From Streptomyces aureoverticillatus (GTDB taxonomy: Bacteria; Actinomycetota; Actinomycetes; Streptomycetales; Streptomycetaceae), in contig NZ_BMSY01000016.1 of the NCBI RefSeq assembly GCF_014649395.1, positions 62,001-126,000 of the forward strand: DNA of 64,000 nucleotides. Reading direction: 5' to 3'. The notes below the pieces were generated by a model, which made no database searches, was not told the origin of the DNA, and saw only the letters and a list, made by a program, of their open reading frames with translations. Of the stretch, positions 34,499-42,564 are shown piece by piece. The position numbers and the translations under genes were made by a program. Positions within the stretch are counted from its first letter, which is position 1, and each line of letters begins with the position of its first letter.

Positions 34499-37400
34499 CG
34501 CGGTCGGGGCCCTTCGTGGCGGTCTGGTCGGTCCGGTCGGTCCTCGCGGTGCTCCTCCACGAGGACGTGGTAGTTGATTCCGCCCGTGCCGAAGGAGCTG
34601 ACGGCCGCCCGGCGCGGCCTGCCGGGTGGCCGGGTCCACGGCTCGGTCCTGGTGGGGATCTCGGCCGGGATGGCGCCGAGGTCCAGCGCCGGATTCAGGT
34701 GTGTCAGGAGGGCGTTGGGCGGCAGCGTGCCCGCCCGCAGGGCGAGCAGCGTGCGCAGCAGCCCGGCGCTGCCCGCCGCCGCGAAGGTGTGCCCGAAGAA
34801 CGACTTCGCCGAGCCGATGCGCAGCGGTTCGGCGCGCGGACCGCCCGCGTACAGCCGCGCCGCGGCGGCGATCTCGACGCGGTCGCCGACCTTGGTGCCG
34901 GTGCCGTGCGCCTCCAGGTAGTCGACCGTGCAGGGCTCGAAGTCGACCTGGGCGAAGGCGCGTTGCATGGCCCGTACCTGGCCCGCGACATCGGGGGCGA
35001 TGAGCGACTTCGCGTCGTTGGAGGCGCCGACGCCGCGGATCAGGCCGTGGATCGTGTCGCCGTCGCGCAGCGCGTCGTCGTACCGCTTCAGCAGGAAGAG
35101 CCCGCAGCCGTCGCCGGGGGTGAACCCGTCGGCGGCCGCGTCGAACGGGGCGTTCCTGCTGTGCGAGAGCAGGCCGAGGGCCGAGCACAGCACCAAGTCC
35201 CGTACGTTGCAGGCCAGTTCGACGCCGCCCGCCACCGCGTAGTCCGCCGTGCCCGAGCGCAGCGCGCCGACGGCGATGTCCAGTGCGGCGAGCGAGGACG
35301 CGCAGGCCGCCTCCACCGCGAGGGGCACCGCGCGCAGCCCGTACTCGTTGGCGAGCAGCGCGGCGACGCCGCTGGCGAGGCAGCCGTCGAGGAGCGCGGG
35401 CGGCAGGCCGTCGCCGCGCCGGTCGGTCCGCTCCCGCAGCCGCTCCAGGAGCCGTTTCTTCTGGAGGGCGGACAGCCCGTCCAGGGCGGGGAGTTCCGTG
35501 AGCGTGTCGTCCAGGCCGCTGAGGACGAGGTCCGTGTGGGCGTGCCGCTCCCGTGTCGGCCCCAGCGTGCCGCCGACCGCGACCACGCCGCGCCCGCCCC
35601 GCTCCGGCCCCGGCCCCGGCCCCCGCCCCTGTTCCGTGAACGGGCGGTGTGCCGCGAACAGTTCCGCCGCGACGGTGAGCGCGAGCCGCTGCGCGCCGTC
35701 GAGCGCGGCGTAGCGCTGCGGGAGCACCGCGAGGTCCTCGGGCGGCTCCTCGGGCACGGGCACATGGCCGCCCTGGTCGGTGTACGTGTGGGTGAGGCTG
35801 AGGGAGCCGGGGCAGTGGTACAGCTCCCGGTCGAGGACCGCGTCCGGCACCGGCCCGACGCGGGTACGGCCCGAGCGCACCACGTGCCAGAACGCGCGGG
35901 CGTCCGGGGCTCCGGCGAAGCGCCCGCCGAGCCCGACGACGGCGACGGGCACGGCGCGCGCGGCGGCGGCCCACGGGCGACGCGAGCGCCTCCGGGGGGC
36001 GGGGCGCGGCCCGCTGTCGGGCCGCCCCTCGGCCTCGGCGTGCTCCTCCAGTACGAGATGGCAGAACGTCCCCGTGAGGGACTCGCCGTGCACGACGGCC
36101 CGACGTGGCACGCCCGCCCGCGCACCGGCCGCCCAGGGAGCCCCGGCCCCGTCCGGCCCGTCCGGCCCGTCCAACTCCCTTGCTGCTACGCATGGTTGGC
36201 CCGGGTAGCGGCGATGATGCAGAGCCAGGGCCACCCTGGCGACGGAGGCAAGCCCCGCGTACGCGAAGGCACGCCCGTCACCGGCGCCGAGCACGGCGAC
36301 GCCCGGGACCCCGACGGGCCCGTGCCCGGCGGCATCGCCGCCCCCGCCCCCCGCCCCGCCCGCGACGGCGGACCCCACCCCTTCCACGTACTGCACGGTG
36401 TCCGCCGCGACTCCCGCCGCCCGCAGCGACTCCGTCGCCGTCCGGCGACGCACCTCGGTGGACGGCGAGGGGCGGAAGCAGCCGGGGCGCGGGTCGTGGC
36501 GCAGGGTGCAGTCGAGGATCGTGGCGTAGACGCGGTCCTCGTCGCGGACCGCGTCCGAGAGACGCTTGAGCAACACGGCACCGACACCCTCGCTGAGCGG
36601 CCGGACGGGGCCTCCCGATTCCTCGGTGAGCGGTTGGTGGGGCGTGCCGGGCTCCTTGGTGAGGGGCCGGTGGGGTGTGCCGGGCTCTTTGGTGAGGGGC
36701 CGGTGGGGCGTGCCGGGCTCTTTGGTGAGGGGCCGGTGGGGTGTGCCGGGTTCCTCGGTGAGCGACCGGCCGGACACGCCCGGGTCCCCGGTGGCCGGTC
36801 GGCCGGACGCCGCTCCCGGACCCCCGGTGGCCGGTCGGCCGGGCGCCGCCCCCGGGTCCTTGGGCCGCGGCTCGCCCCGCGGCCCCTCCTTCGCGGCCAG
36901 CGCCGCCGCCACGTACGCGCTCTCGCCCCGCTGCCCCGCGAGCACCAGCACCGCGTCCGACACCTCCGCGCGGAGGTTGCCCACCGCGTGGGCGAGGGCG
37001 ACGAACGACGTGGCCTCGGCCGACTCCACGGCGAGGGTGCGGCCGCGGAGCTTGAAGGCGGCCGCGACCCGCGCGGGGATCGTGCTCGCCATCTCGCCGA
37101 CCCGGTCGTGCGGCGACCCGCCGAGCCGCCGGGTCAGCAGTCCGCGCAGTTCCTGCCCGGCGCGCGCCGCGCTGTCCGGGTCGGCGCCCGCGGCGGCCGC
37201 CGCGCGCTCCACCTCGCGGGCGTACCGGGGCAGTTCGACCCGCAGGGCGTTGGCGTGCTGCCGGTCGAGGGCGAAGCAGAGGCCCGCGACGACGTCGGTG
37301 CGCTCGGCGGGGAGCGGCCGCGCGGGATGACCCGCGTCGGCCAGGCACCGGCGCGCCGCCTCCAGCATCAGCAACTGCATCCGGTTCATGGACCGGGCCT

Positions 37401-37560
37401 GCATCGGCGGTATGCCGAACCGGGCGACGTCGACCACGACGTCGTCGAGCGTCTCCGGATCCAGCTCCGCGATCCCGACGATCGCGACGGGCTCCCCGGG
37501 CGGCCAGGGCTCCCCGGGCCGCCCGGGCCCGGCCCTGCGCGCTGGCGGATCGGACATCAT
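34495..37560 (-). CDS. redX: RedX, double ketosynthase-like protein
   Basis: 1021 residues. Transfers the pyrrole group from RedO and condenses it with malonyl-carrier (RedN). Two KS-like halves. N-terminal half: LAVESAEATSF, with Glu182 where active KS has Cys, so it is not a condensing site, as in chain-length-factor-type partners. C-terminal half: active-type EACASSLAALD, DYLEAHGTGTKVGD and KSFFGHTFAAAG. Between them are several Gly/Pro/Arg-rich linkers. The N-terminal half is interrupted by a repeat-encoded insert (PGTPHRPLTKE units). ATG 37560; GTG 37563 is better spaced from AGGAG and is an alternative. Confidence 0.88.
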   Translation of the reverse strand: MMSDPPARRAGPGRPGEPWPPGEPVAIVGIAELDPETLDDVVVDVARFGIPPMQARSMNRMQLLMLEAARRCLADAGHPARPLPAERTDVVAGLCFALDRQHANALRVELPRYAREVERAAAAAGADPDSAARAGQELRGLLTRRLGGSPHDRVGEMASTIPARVAAAFKLRGRTLAVESAEATSFVALAHAVGNLRAEVSDAVLVLAGQRGESAYVAAALAAKEGPRGEPRPKDPGAAPGRPATGGPGAASGRPATGDPGVSGRSLTEEPGTPHRPLTKEPGTPHRPLTKEPGTPHRPLTKEPGTPHQPLTEESGGPVRPLSEGVGAVLLKRLSDAVRDEDRVYATILDCTLRHDPRPGCFRPSPSTEVRRRTATESLRAAGVAADTVQYVEGVGSAVAGGAGGGGGDAAGHGPVGVPGVAVLGAGDGRAFAYAGLASVARVALALHHRRYPGQPCVAARELDGPDGPDGAGAPWAAGARAGVPRRAVVHGESLTGTFCHLVLEEHAEAEGRPDSGPRPAPRRRSRRPWAAAARAVPVAVVGLGGRFAGAPDARAFWHVVRSGRTRVGPVPDAVLDRELYHCPGSLSLTHTYTDQGGHVPVPEEPPEDLAVLPQRYAALDGAQRLALTVAAELFAAHRPFTEQGRGPGPGPERGGRGVVAVGGTLGPTRERHAHTDLVLSGLDDTLTELPALDGLSALQKKRLLERLRERTDRRGDGLPPALLDGCLASGVAALLANEYGLRAVPLAVEAACASSLAALDIAVGALRSGTADYAVAGGVELACNVRDLVLCSALGLLSHSRNAPFDAAADGFTPGDGCGLFLLKRYDDALRDGDTIHGLIRGVGASNDAKSLIAPDVAGQVRAMQRAFAQVDFEPCTVDYLEAHGTGTKVGDRVEIAAAARLYAGGPRAEPLRIGSAKSFFGHTFAAAGSAGLLRTLLALRAGTLPPNALLTHLNPALDLGAIPAEIPTRTEPWTRPPGRPRRAAVSSFGTGGINYHVLVEEHREDRPDRPDRHEGPRPR
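36625..36860. repeat. In-frame 33-bp and 39-bp tandem repeats inside redX
   Basis: Four 33-bp units start at 36625, 36658, 36691 and 36724, with a fifth partial one at 36757. On the coding strand they encode repeats of GTPHRPLTKEP. Directly beyond, the word GGTGGCCGGTCGGCCGG occurs twice 39 bp apart (36789 and 36828), encoding GRPATG-type repeats. The insert lies just before SEGVGAVLLKRL, at the surface-loop position that precedes GEGAG in a KS. Confidence 0.9.
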
Positions 37561-37896
37561 CACGCGGCGGCTCCTGCGATCGGCGGCGGCCCGCCGGAAC
37601 GGCGGGGAGGAAGGGGCGTACGGGGCGCAGGCGACGTACGCGACGTACGCAATGCGCAATTACTTCGGGCGCCTACGGGAACGCGCTTTCAGGAGCGGTG
37701 CGAGCCTCCCGATTCATCGAACGCGGATGTTTCGGCGGACGCAGACGCGGATGCCACAGTGGATGTTTCAACGGGCAAGCAGTTTCTGTTTATGGAGCAA
37801 GGAAATCGTGCGCCCTGCCCCACTACCCGCCCACTGATGCCCCGCCGAGAAGTGAGGCGGATGATGCCGCACGGTCGCCATGGCGGTCGTGGCGAT
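37561..37896. promoter_or_regulatory. 336-bp spacer between redD and redX
   Basis: No coding frame. Contains a 9-bp tandem repeat GCGACGTAC (37631-37648) and a repeated GGATGTTTC (37725-37733, 37761-37769) with a related GGATGCC at 37749. The region is less GC-rich near 37770-37810. A redX promoter in the minus direction is likely; the GGATGTTTC pair could be a binding site for RedD or another regulator, but the spacing (36 bp) does not fit a simple SARP repeat. Confidence 0.45.
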
Positions 37897-38682
37897 TCAC
37901 GGGACGGCAGTGACGGTTGAGAGGGAAAGCGCCGGATCCTGCGACAGGATTTCGGTGTGCCGGCGCTGCAGCACGATTCCCGGCTGCACCCCCAGCTCCT
38001 CGTCGAGCCGCCGGCGCGTGACATGGAACAGCTCCAGGGCCTCCGCCTGCCGGCCCGTCCGGTACAGGGCGAGCATCAGCAGCTCGCAGAAGCGCTCGCG
38101 CAGCGGATGCTCCGCCACCAGGCGGCGCAGCTCGGCCACCGCGCGCGAGGGCTCGCCGGCCGCGAGCCGGGCGCGGACCAGGTCCTCGCAGACGGTGAGC
38201 CGCCGCTCGTCGAAGAGCGCGGCCGCGCCCCGGCAGCGCAGCCCGTCGCCCGCGTCGAGCAGCGCCGGGCCGCGCCACAGCTCCAGACCGGCCTGCAGCA
38301 GCTCGATCGCGCGCTCCGGGGCCACCGGCAGCGCCGCGGCGCCGCGCGTGGCCAGCTCGAGGAACCGGTTGCCGTCCACGCAGCCGGGCGGCACGTCCAG
38401 CAGATAGCCGCCGCGCACCGCGCGGAGCACCGTCGCGCCGCGCCGTGGCGCGCGGTCGCCGTCGAGCGCCTTGCGCAGCCGGGTGGCGTGCGCCTGCAGC
38501 GCGTTGCGGGTGTTGCCGAGCGGCTGGCCCGCCCACAGCTCGTCGGCGAGGTCCGTGTGCGAGACGGCCCGGCCCGCGTCCAGGGCGAGCGTGGCCAGCA
38601 TGGCCCGCACCTTGTTCGCCTGAATTCCTTGGCGCTTTCCGTCCGTGGCCACTGAAACGGGCCCCAGGATATTGATGTGCAT
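37897..38682 (-). CDS. redD: RedD, SARP-family pathway activator
   Basis: 261 residues: N-terminal OmpR-like winged helix (INILGPVSVATDG...NKVRAMLATLALDAGRAVS) and a bacterial transcriptional-activation domain (ALALYRTGRQAEALELFHVTRRRLDEELGVQPG). In S. coelicolor RedD switches on the red biosynthetic genes and is itself controlled by RedZ. The frame is open 20 codons upstream, but ATG 38682 has GGGGGGAA at the right distance and gives the normal MHINILGP start. First gene of the leftward block ahead of redX; divergent from the TetR gene at 39003. Confidence 0.92.
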   Translation of the reverse strand: MHINILGPVSVATDGKRQGIQANKVRAMLATLALDAGRAVSHTDLADELWAGQPLGNTRNALQAHATRLRKALDGDRAPRRGATVLRAVRGGYLLDVPPGCVDGNRFLELATRGAAALPVAPERAIELLQAGLELWRGPALLDAGDGLRCRGAAALFDERRLTVCEDLVRARLAAGEPSRAVAELRRLVAEHPLRERFCELLMLALYRTGRQAEALELFHVTRRRLDEELGVQPGIVLQRRHTEILSQDPALSLSTVTAVP

Positions 38683-39002
38683 GAAGTTCCCCCCGGTGGC
38701 AGCAAATAGCATCACTGGACAGCAAAGGGCAGCACTCGTCACTCGGAGAGAAGAGGGTGCCGGGCCCCCCTTTGGCCCCCTCTTTTCGGCTGGGACCGAG
38801 TTTCGCAGGGGTGGCGTCCGGGTGTCATCGGCCGCCTGGCGGGTTTACCGCGCACATGCCCCGATCAATTTCCGGAGTACCGCATCCATCATCCGTTGAG
38901 ACGGGTGCCCCCGGTCTCAACGGACGGCCGACGGCGCCGCGCCGGAGCCCCGTGTTCCGCCCTGCTGGACAGATCGCTGAACGGTTGTTTAGTCTGCTGT
39001 AC
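38683..39002. promoter_or_regulatory. redD/TetR divergent promoter region
   Basis: 320 bp without a gene. Near redD the plus-strand word CAGCAAA occurs at 38700-38706 and 38720-38726, with CAGCACT at 38730: one-to-two helical-turn spacing, so a candidate activator site (TTTGCTG on the redD strand). On the minus strand GCTATT about 25 bases before the redD ribosome-binding site could serve as -10. The right end holds the TetR promoter (separate entry). Confidence 0.4.
38984..39002 (+). promoter_or_regulatory. Leaderless-type promoter and dyad for the TetR gene
   Basis: TAGTCT (38990-38995) is followed by seven bases and the ATG at 39003, suiting a leaderless transcript; no ribosome-binding site is present. 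A short dyad TGAACGGTTGTTTA surrounds the -10, which would let a TetR protein block its own promoter. Both points are inference from spacing and symmetry. Confidence 0.4.
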
Positions 39003-39656
39003 ATGCGTTCAATGCCTGACGACCGCACCACGCGGGCCGTCATCAGGGACGAGGCTCTGCGGCTGTTCGCCGAGCACGGCCCCGACATCGTGACCATCCG
39101 GCAGATCGCCACCGCGGCAGGGGTCTCGCCGGGGCTCGTGGTGCACCACTTCCGGTCCAAGGACAACCTGCGCCAGGAGGTCGATCAGTACGTCCTCACG
39201 GTCTTCGAGGGCCTGCTCAGCGAGCTGACCGGGGACGGCGCGGGGGCGTTCGACGAGTCGGGCGCCGCGACGCCCGCGACGCTCGGCGAGATCTTCCTGC
39301 GGCACCTGCCGGTCGGCTCACCGCTGCCCGGCTATCTGCGCAGGCTGCTGCTGTCCAACACGGACGCGGGCCGGGGCCTGTTCCGCCGGCTCTACGCGGT
39401 GAGCAGGGAGACCCTGGACGCCCTCGCCGAGGCCGGGGCCGCGTCGCGCGGCAAGGACCCGCAGGTCCGCGCCGCGCTGCTGCTGGTCAACGACCTCTCG
39501 GTGTTCCTGCTGCGCGACCAGCTCACCGCGGTCCTCGGAGTGGATCCGCTGTCCGCGGCCGGTCTCGCCCGCCTCGGCCCCGAACTGCTCACCATCTACG
39601 CGGCCGGCCTGAACGCGGACCCCCCAGCACCGCAAGCAGAAGGAGGCCAGGCATGA
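39003..39656 (+). CDS. TetR-family transcriptional regulator
   Basis: 217 residues (ATG 39012 possible). N-terminal helix-turn-helix DIVTIRQIATAAGVSPGLVVHHFRSKDNL is a clear TetR signature; the C-terminal ligand domain is not assignable to a known subfamily. It overlaps the ABC ATPase gene by 4 bases (ATGA), so it very probably controls this exporter. Its position beside redD suggests that the ligand may be a prodiginine or an intermediate, but nothing in the sequence proves it. Confidence 0.88.
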   Translation: MRSMPDDRTTRAVIRDEALRLFAEHGPDIVTIRQIATAAGVSPGLVVHHFRSKDNLRQEVDQYVLTVFEGLLSELTGDGAGAFDESGAATPATLGEIFLRHLPVGSPLPGYLRRLLLSNTDAGRGLFRRLYAVSRETLDALAEAGAASRGKDPQVRAALLLVNDLSVFLLRDQLTAVLGVDPLSAAGLARLGPELLTIYAAGLNADPPAPQAEGGQA

Positions 39657-40300
39657 CCACAGAGCGGGAGCCCGCGCTCGTCGCCCGGGACATCCACAAG
39701 GCATTCGGCAAACACCGGGTCCTGCGCGGCGCGGACCTCACGGTCGAACCGGGCCAACTGGTCGCCGTGGTCGGCGAGAACGGCTCGGGCAAGTCGACGC
39801 TCCTCAAGGCGATCGCGGGCACCCTCGCCGTCGACCGCGGCGAGGTCCGGCTGAGCGGCGCGCTCGGCTACTGCCCGCAGGACCCCGTCCTCAACTTCAA
39901 CCTCACCGTGGACCAGCACCTCCAGTACTTCGCCGCCGCCCACAAGCTGAGCAGCCTGGAGCGCGCCGACGAACTCGTGGACCTCCTCGGCTACGGCAAG
40001 TACCGCGAAACGCCCGCGGGCGACCTGTCCGGCGGCACGCGCCAGAAGCTCAACCTCACGCTCGCCCTGCTGCACGACCCGGACGTACTGCTCCTCGACG
40101 AGCCGTACCAGGGCTTCGACTGGGAGACGTACCTGCGCTTCTGGGACCTGGTCGACCAGCTGCACGAGCGGGACAAGGCCGTCGTCGTCATCACCCACCT
40201 CGTCTTCGAGCAGGAGCGGTTCGACGTCCTCGCCGACCTCGTCGAGGGCCGCCTGACGCCGCGCAAGTCCGTGAAGGAGCACAGCCATGTCGGCGCCTGA
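39653..40300 (+). CDS. ABC-2-type exporter ATP-binding protein
   Basis: 215 residues, a compact nucleotide-binding domain. Walker A GENGSGKST near 43, Q-loop YCPQDP near 80, signature LSGGTRQKLNLTLAL, Walker B DVLLLDEPYQGFD, and switch His in VVVITHLVF. It lacks the C-terminal extension of DrrA-type ATPases. It pairs with the membrane protein that starts within its 3' end (14-base overlap). Likely exporter; no homologue is part of the S. coelicolor red cluster as I recall it. Confidence 0.92.
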   Translation: MTTEREPALVARDIHKAFGKHRVLRGADLTVEPGQLVAVVGENGSGKSTLLKAIAGTLAVDRGEVRLSGALGYCPQDPVLNFNLTVDQHLQYFAAAHKLSSLERADELVDLLGYGKYRETPAGDLSGGTRQKLNLTLALLHDPDVLLLDEPYQGFDWETYLRFWDLVDQLHERDKAVVVITHLVFEQERFDVLADLVEGRLTPRKSVKEHSHVGA

Positions 40301-41084
40301 CGCCCTGAAGAGCACCCCGCTGTTCGGCCAGTTCCCGACCGCGCTGAAGTTCTCGGTGCGCGAGCAGAGCCGCAACCGCCTCGCCGCGCTGCTCCTCGTC
40401 CTGTTCGTGCCGCTCTGGTATCTGCTGATGACCTCCATCGCGGGTGACAAGGACCTGGAGTTCAAGCTCTACTCGACCGGTCAGATGCTGAGCGTCGACG
40501 GCCAACACGTCACGCTGATCACCGCCGGGCTCAACTCGCTCACGATGATCTCCGGCTTCGTGGTCTTCGACGCCGTCCGCAAGGCCCTGGCCTTCGACAA
40601 GCGGCTCGCCTTCGCCGGGTTCCGGCAGTCCACCCTCATCGGCGCCAAGATGCTCGCCATCGGCATCGTCGCGGGCACCATCGCGCTCTACACCGCCCTC
40701 GCCCTGCTGATCTACTGGCGCCCCGGGTTCACCGGCTGGGCGACCATCCTCGGCGGGTTCGTCACCATGACCCTCACCTACGGCTCGCTCGGGCTTCTTC
40801 TCGGCGTCCTGGTCAAGAACGACCTGGAGGGCTTCTTCCTCATCATCATGGGCGGCCTCACCGACACGTTCCTGCAGAACCCGCTCGGCAACCCGGCCGC
40901 CAACAAGCCGGTCCTGCAGTACTTCCCGTCCTTCGGGCCGATGCAGTTCTCCGTCGGCGGCTCGCTCGGCGACACCGTCCTGTGGCGCTATCTCGGCCTC
41001 GGCCTGACCTGGGCGGCGTCCTTCGCCGTCGTCGGCCTGATCGTGTTCCACTTCAGGACCCGGAGCCGCCGCCCCACCGGCTGA
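40287..41084 (+). CDS. ABC-2-type transporter permease
   Basis: 265 residues with about six membrane segments: AALLLVLFVPLWYLLM near 35, ITAGLNSLTMISGFVVF near 75, a pair around 120-145 (AIGIVAGTIALYTALALLI; ATILGGFVTMTL), LGLLLGVLV and a C-terminal GLTWAASFAVVGLIVF, ending in a basic tail. Partner of the preceding ATPase. Substrate unknown; prodiginine export or self-protection is a reasonable hypothesis from position. Confidence 0.85.
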   Translation: MSAPDALKSTPLFGQFPTALKFSVREQSRNRLAALLLVLFVPLWYLLMTSIAGDKDLEFKLYSTGQMLSVDGQHVTLITAGLNSLTMISGFVVFDAVRKALAFDKRLAFAGFRQSTLIGAKMLAIGIVAGTIALYTALALLIYWRPGFTGWATILGGFVTMTLTYGSLGLLLGVLVKNDLEGFFLIIMGGLTDTFLQNPLGNPAANKPVLQYFPSFGPMQFSVGGSLGDTVLWRYLGLGLTWAASFAVVGLIVFHFRTRSRRPTG

Positions 41085-41115
41085 CGACCACCGGGCCCCG
41101 AACGGGCACGAACCG

Positions 41116-42564
41116 CTACGACGTCCCGGCGCCCTGCCCGGCCTGCTGCAGCCGCCGCAGGGACGCCACCAACTGGTCCACCTCACCGGACGTGTTGTAC
41201 AGCGCGAACGACGCGCGGGCCGCGGACTCCAGGCCGTAGTGCGCGAGCGCGGGCTGCGCGCAGTGGTGGCCCGCGCGGACGGCGATGCCGTCCCGGTCCA
41301 GCCAGTCCGCGACCGACGCCGGATCGTGGCCCGCCAGCGTGAACGTCATCACCGCGATCCGCTCGGCCGCCGAGCCGATCACCTCCAGGCCCGGCACGGT
41401 CGCCATCGCCTGCATCGCGTACGACATGAGGGCCTGTTCGTACGCGGCCACAGCGCCCTGGTCGAAACCCCGCAGCCAGTCGATCGCGGCCAACAGGCCG
41501 ACCACGCCCGAGATGTGACCGGTGCCGGCCTCCATCATGTGCGGCATCGCCGCGAACGTCGTCCGCTCGAAGCTCACCGAGTCGATCATGTTGCCGCCGC
41601 CCTGCCACGGCCGCATCTCCGCCATGGCCCCCGGCGTCGCGTACAGAGCGCCGATGCCCGTCGGCGCGAACAGCTTGTGCCCGGAGAAGGCATAGAAGTC
41701 CGCACCCAACTCAGTTACGTCCACGGGCATGTGGGCCACCGCCTGCGCGCCGTCCACCAGGACCTTCGCGCCGTAGCGGTGCGCGAGTGCCGTCATCTCG
41801 CGCACCGGCGGCACGGTGCCGAGCACGTTCGAAGCCTGGCTGACCACGACCATCTGGGTGCGTGCGGACAGCAGGTCCGCGTACGCGTCCTGGTCGATCT
41901 CGCCCTCCGGCGTCAGCGGCACGGGCACGACTCGGGCCCGGGTCTCCTCCGCGATCAACTGCCAGGGGACGATGTTCGAGTGGTGCTCCAGGACGGGCAC
42001 GAGGATGTCGTCGCCCGGGCCCAGGTGGGTGCGGCCCCAGCTCTGCGCCACGAGGTTGACGGCCTCGGTGGTGCCCCGCACGAACATGATCGTGTCGGGC
42101 GACGGCGCCCCGAGGAACTGGGCGACCGCGGCGCGGCCCGCCTCGTACAGCTCCGTGGCCTCGCGCGCCATGGTGTGCGCGCCGCGGTGGATGTTGGAGT
42201 TGGCCGCGCTGTAGAACGCGCTCACCGCCTCGATCACCTGCCGCGGCTTCTGCGTGGTCGCGCCGTTGTCGAGCCACACCAGCGGCTGACCGTTGACGGT
42301 GCGGTGCAGGATCGGCACGTCCTTGCGGGCGGACTCCGGCGAGAACACGCCGGGTTGGGCGGTGGTGGGGAGTCCGGGGACCTCCGCCGGGGGTGTCGTC
42401 GGGACGTCGGCGGGTGTCGTCGGCGTCTCGGCCGCCGCGGACGGCACGGTGGCCGCGGTCGGTGCGGCGGCCGTGGATGGCATGGTGGCCGCGGACGGCA
42501 TGGTGGCCGTGGTCGGCACCTGCTCAGGAGCCCGCAGCAGCGCCCTGAGATCAGGAGTAGTCAT
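41116..42564 (-). CDS. Encapsulin-associated cysteine desulfurase (family 2 cargo)
   Basis: 482 residues. A SufS-like cysteine desulfurase core (residues about 80-475) with PLP lysine in FSGHKLFAPTG and catalytic Cys in RAGHHCAQPAL. It frees sulfur from cysteine as a persulfide. The first 75 residues are a disordered Ala/Thr/Pro-rich leader (MPSAATMPSTAAAPTAAT) that follows a short amphipathic DLRALLRAPEQ; such leaders carry cargo-loading signals for family 2 encapsulins. It overlaps the shell gene by 14 bases, so shell and cargo are co-translated. The leader itself looks repeat-expanded. Confidence 0.9.
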   Translation of the reverse strand: MTTPDLRALLRAPEQVPTTATMPSAATMPSTAAAPTAATVPSAAAETPTTPADVPTTPPAEVPGLPTTAQPGVFSPESARKDVPILHRTVNGQPLVWLDNGATTQKPRQVIEAVSAFYSAANSNIHRGAHTMAREATELYEAGRAAVAQFLGAPSPDTIMFVRGTTEAVNLVAQSWGRTHLGPGDDILVPVLEHHSNIVPWQLIAEETRARVVPVPLTPEGEIDQDAYADLLSARTQMVVVSQASNVLGTVPPVREMTALAHRYGAKVLVDGAQAVAHMPVDVTELGADFYAFSGHKLFAPTGIGALYATPGAMAEMRPWQGGGNMIDSVSFERTTFAAMPHMMEAGTGHISGVVGLLAAIDWLRGFDQGAVAAYEQALMSYAMQAMATVPGLEVIGSAAERIAVMTFTLAGHDPASVADWLDRDGIAVRAGHHCAQPALAHYGLESAARASFALYNTSGEVDQLVASLRRLQQAGQGAGTS

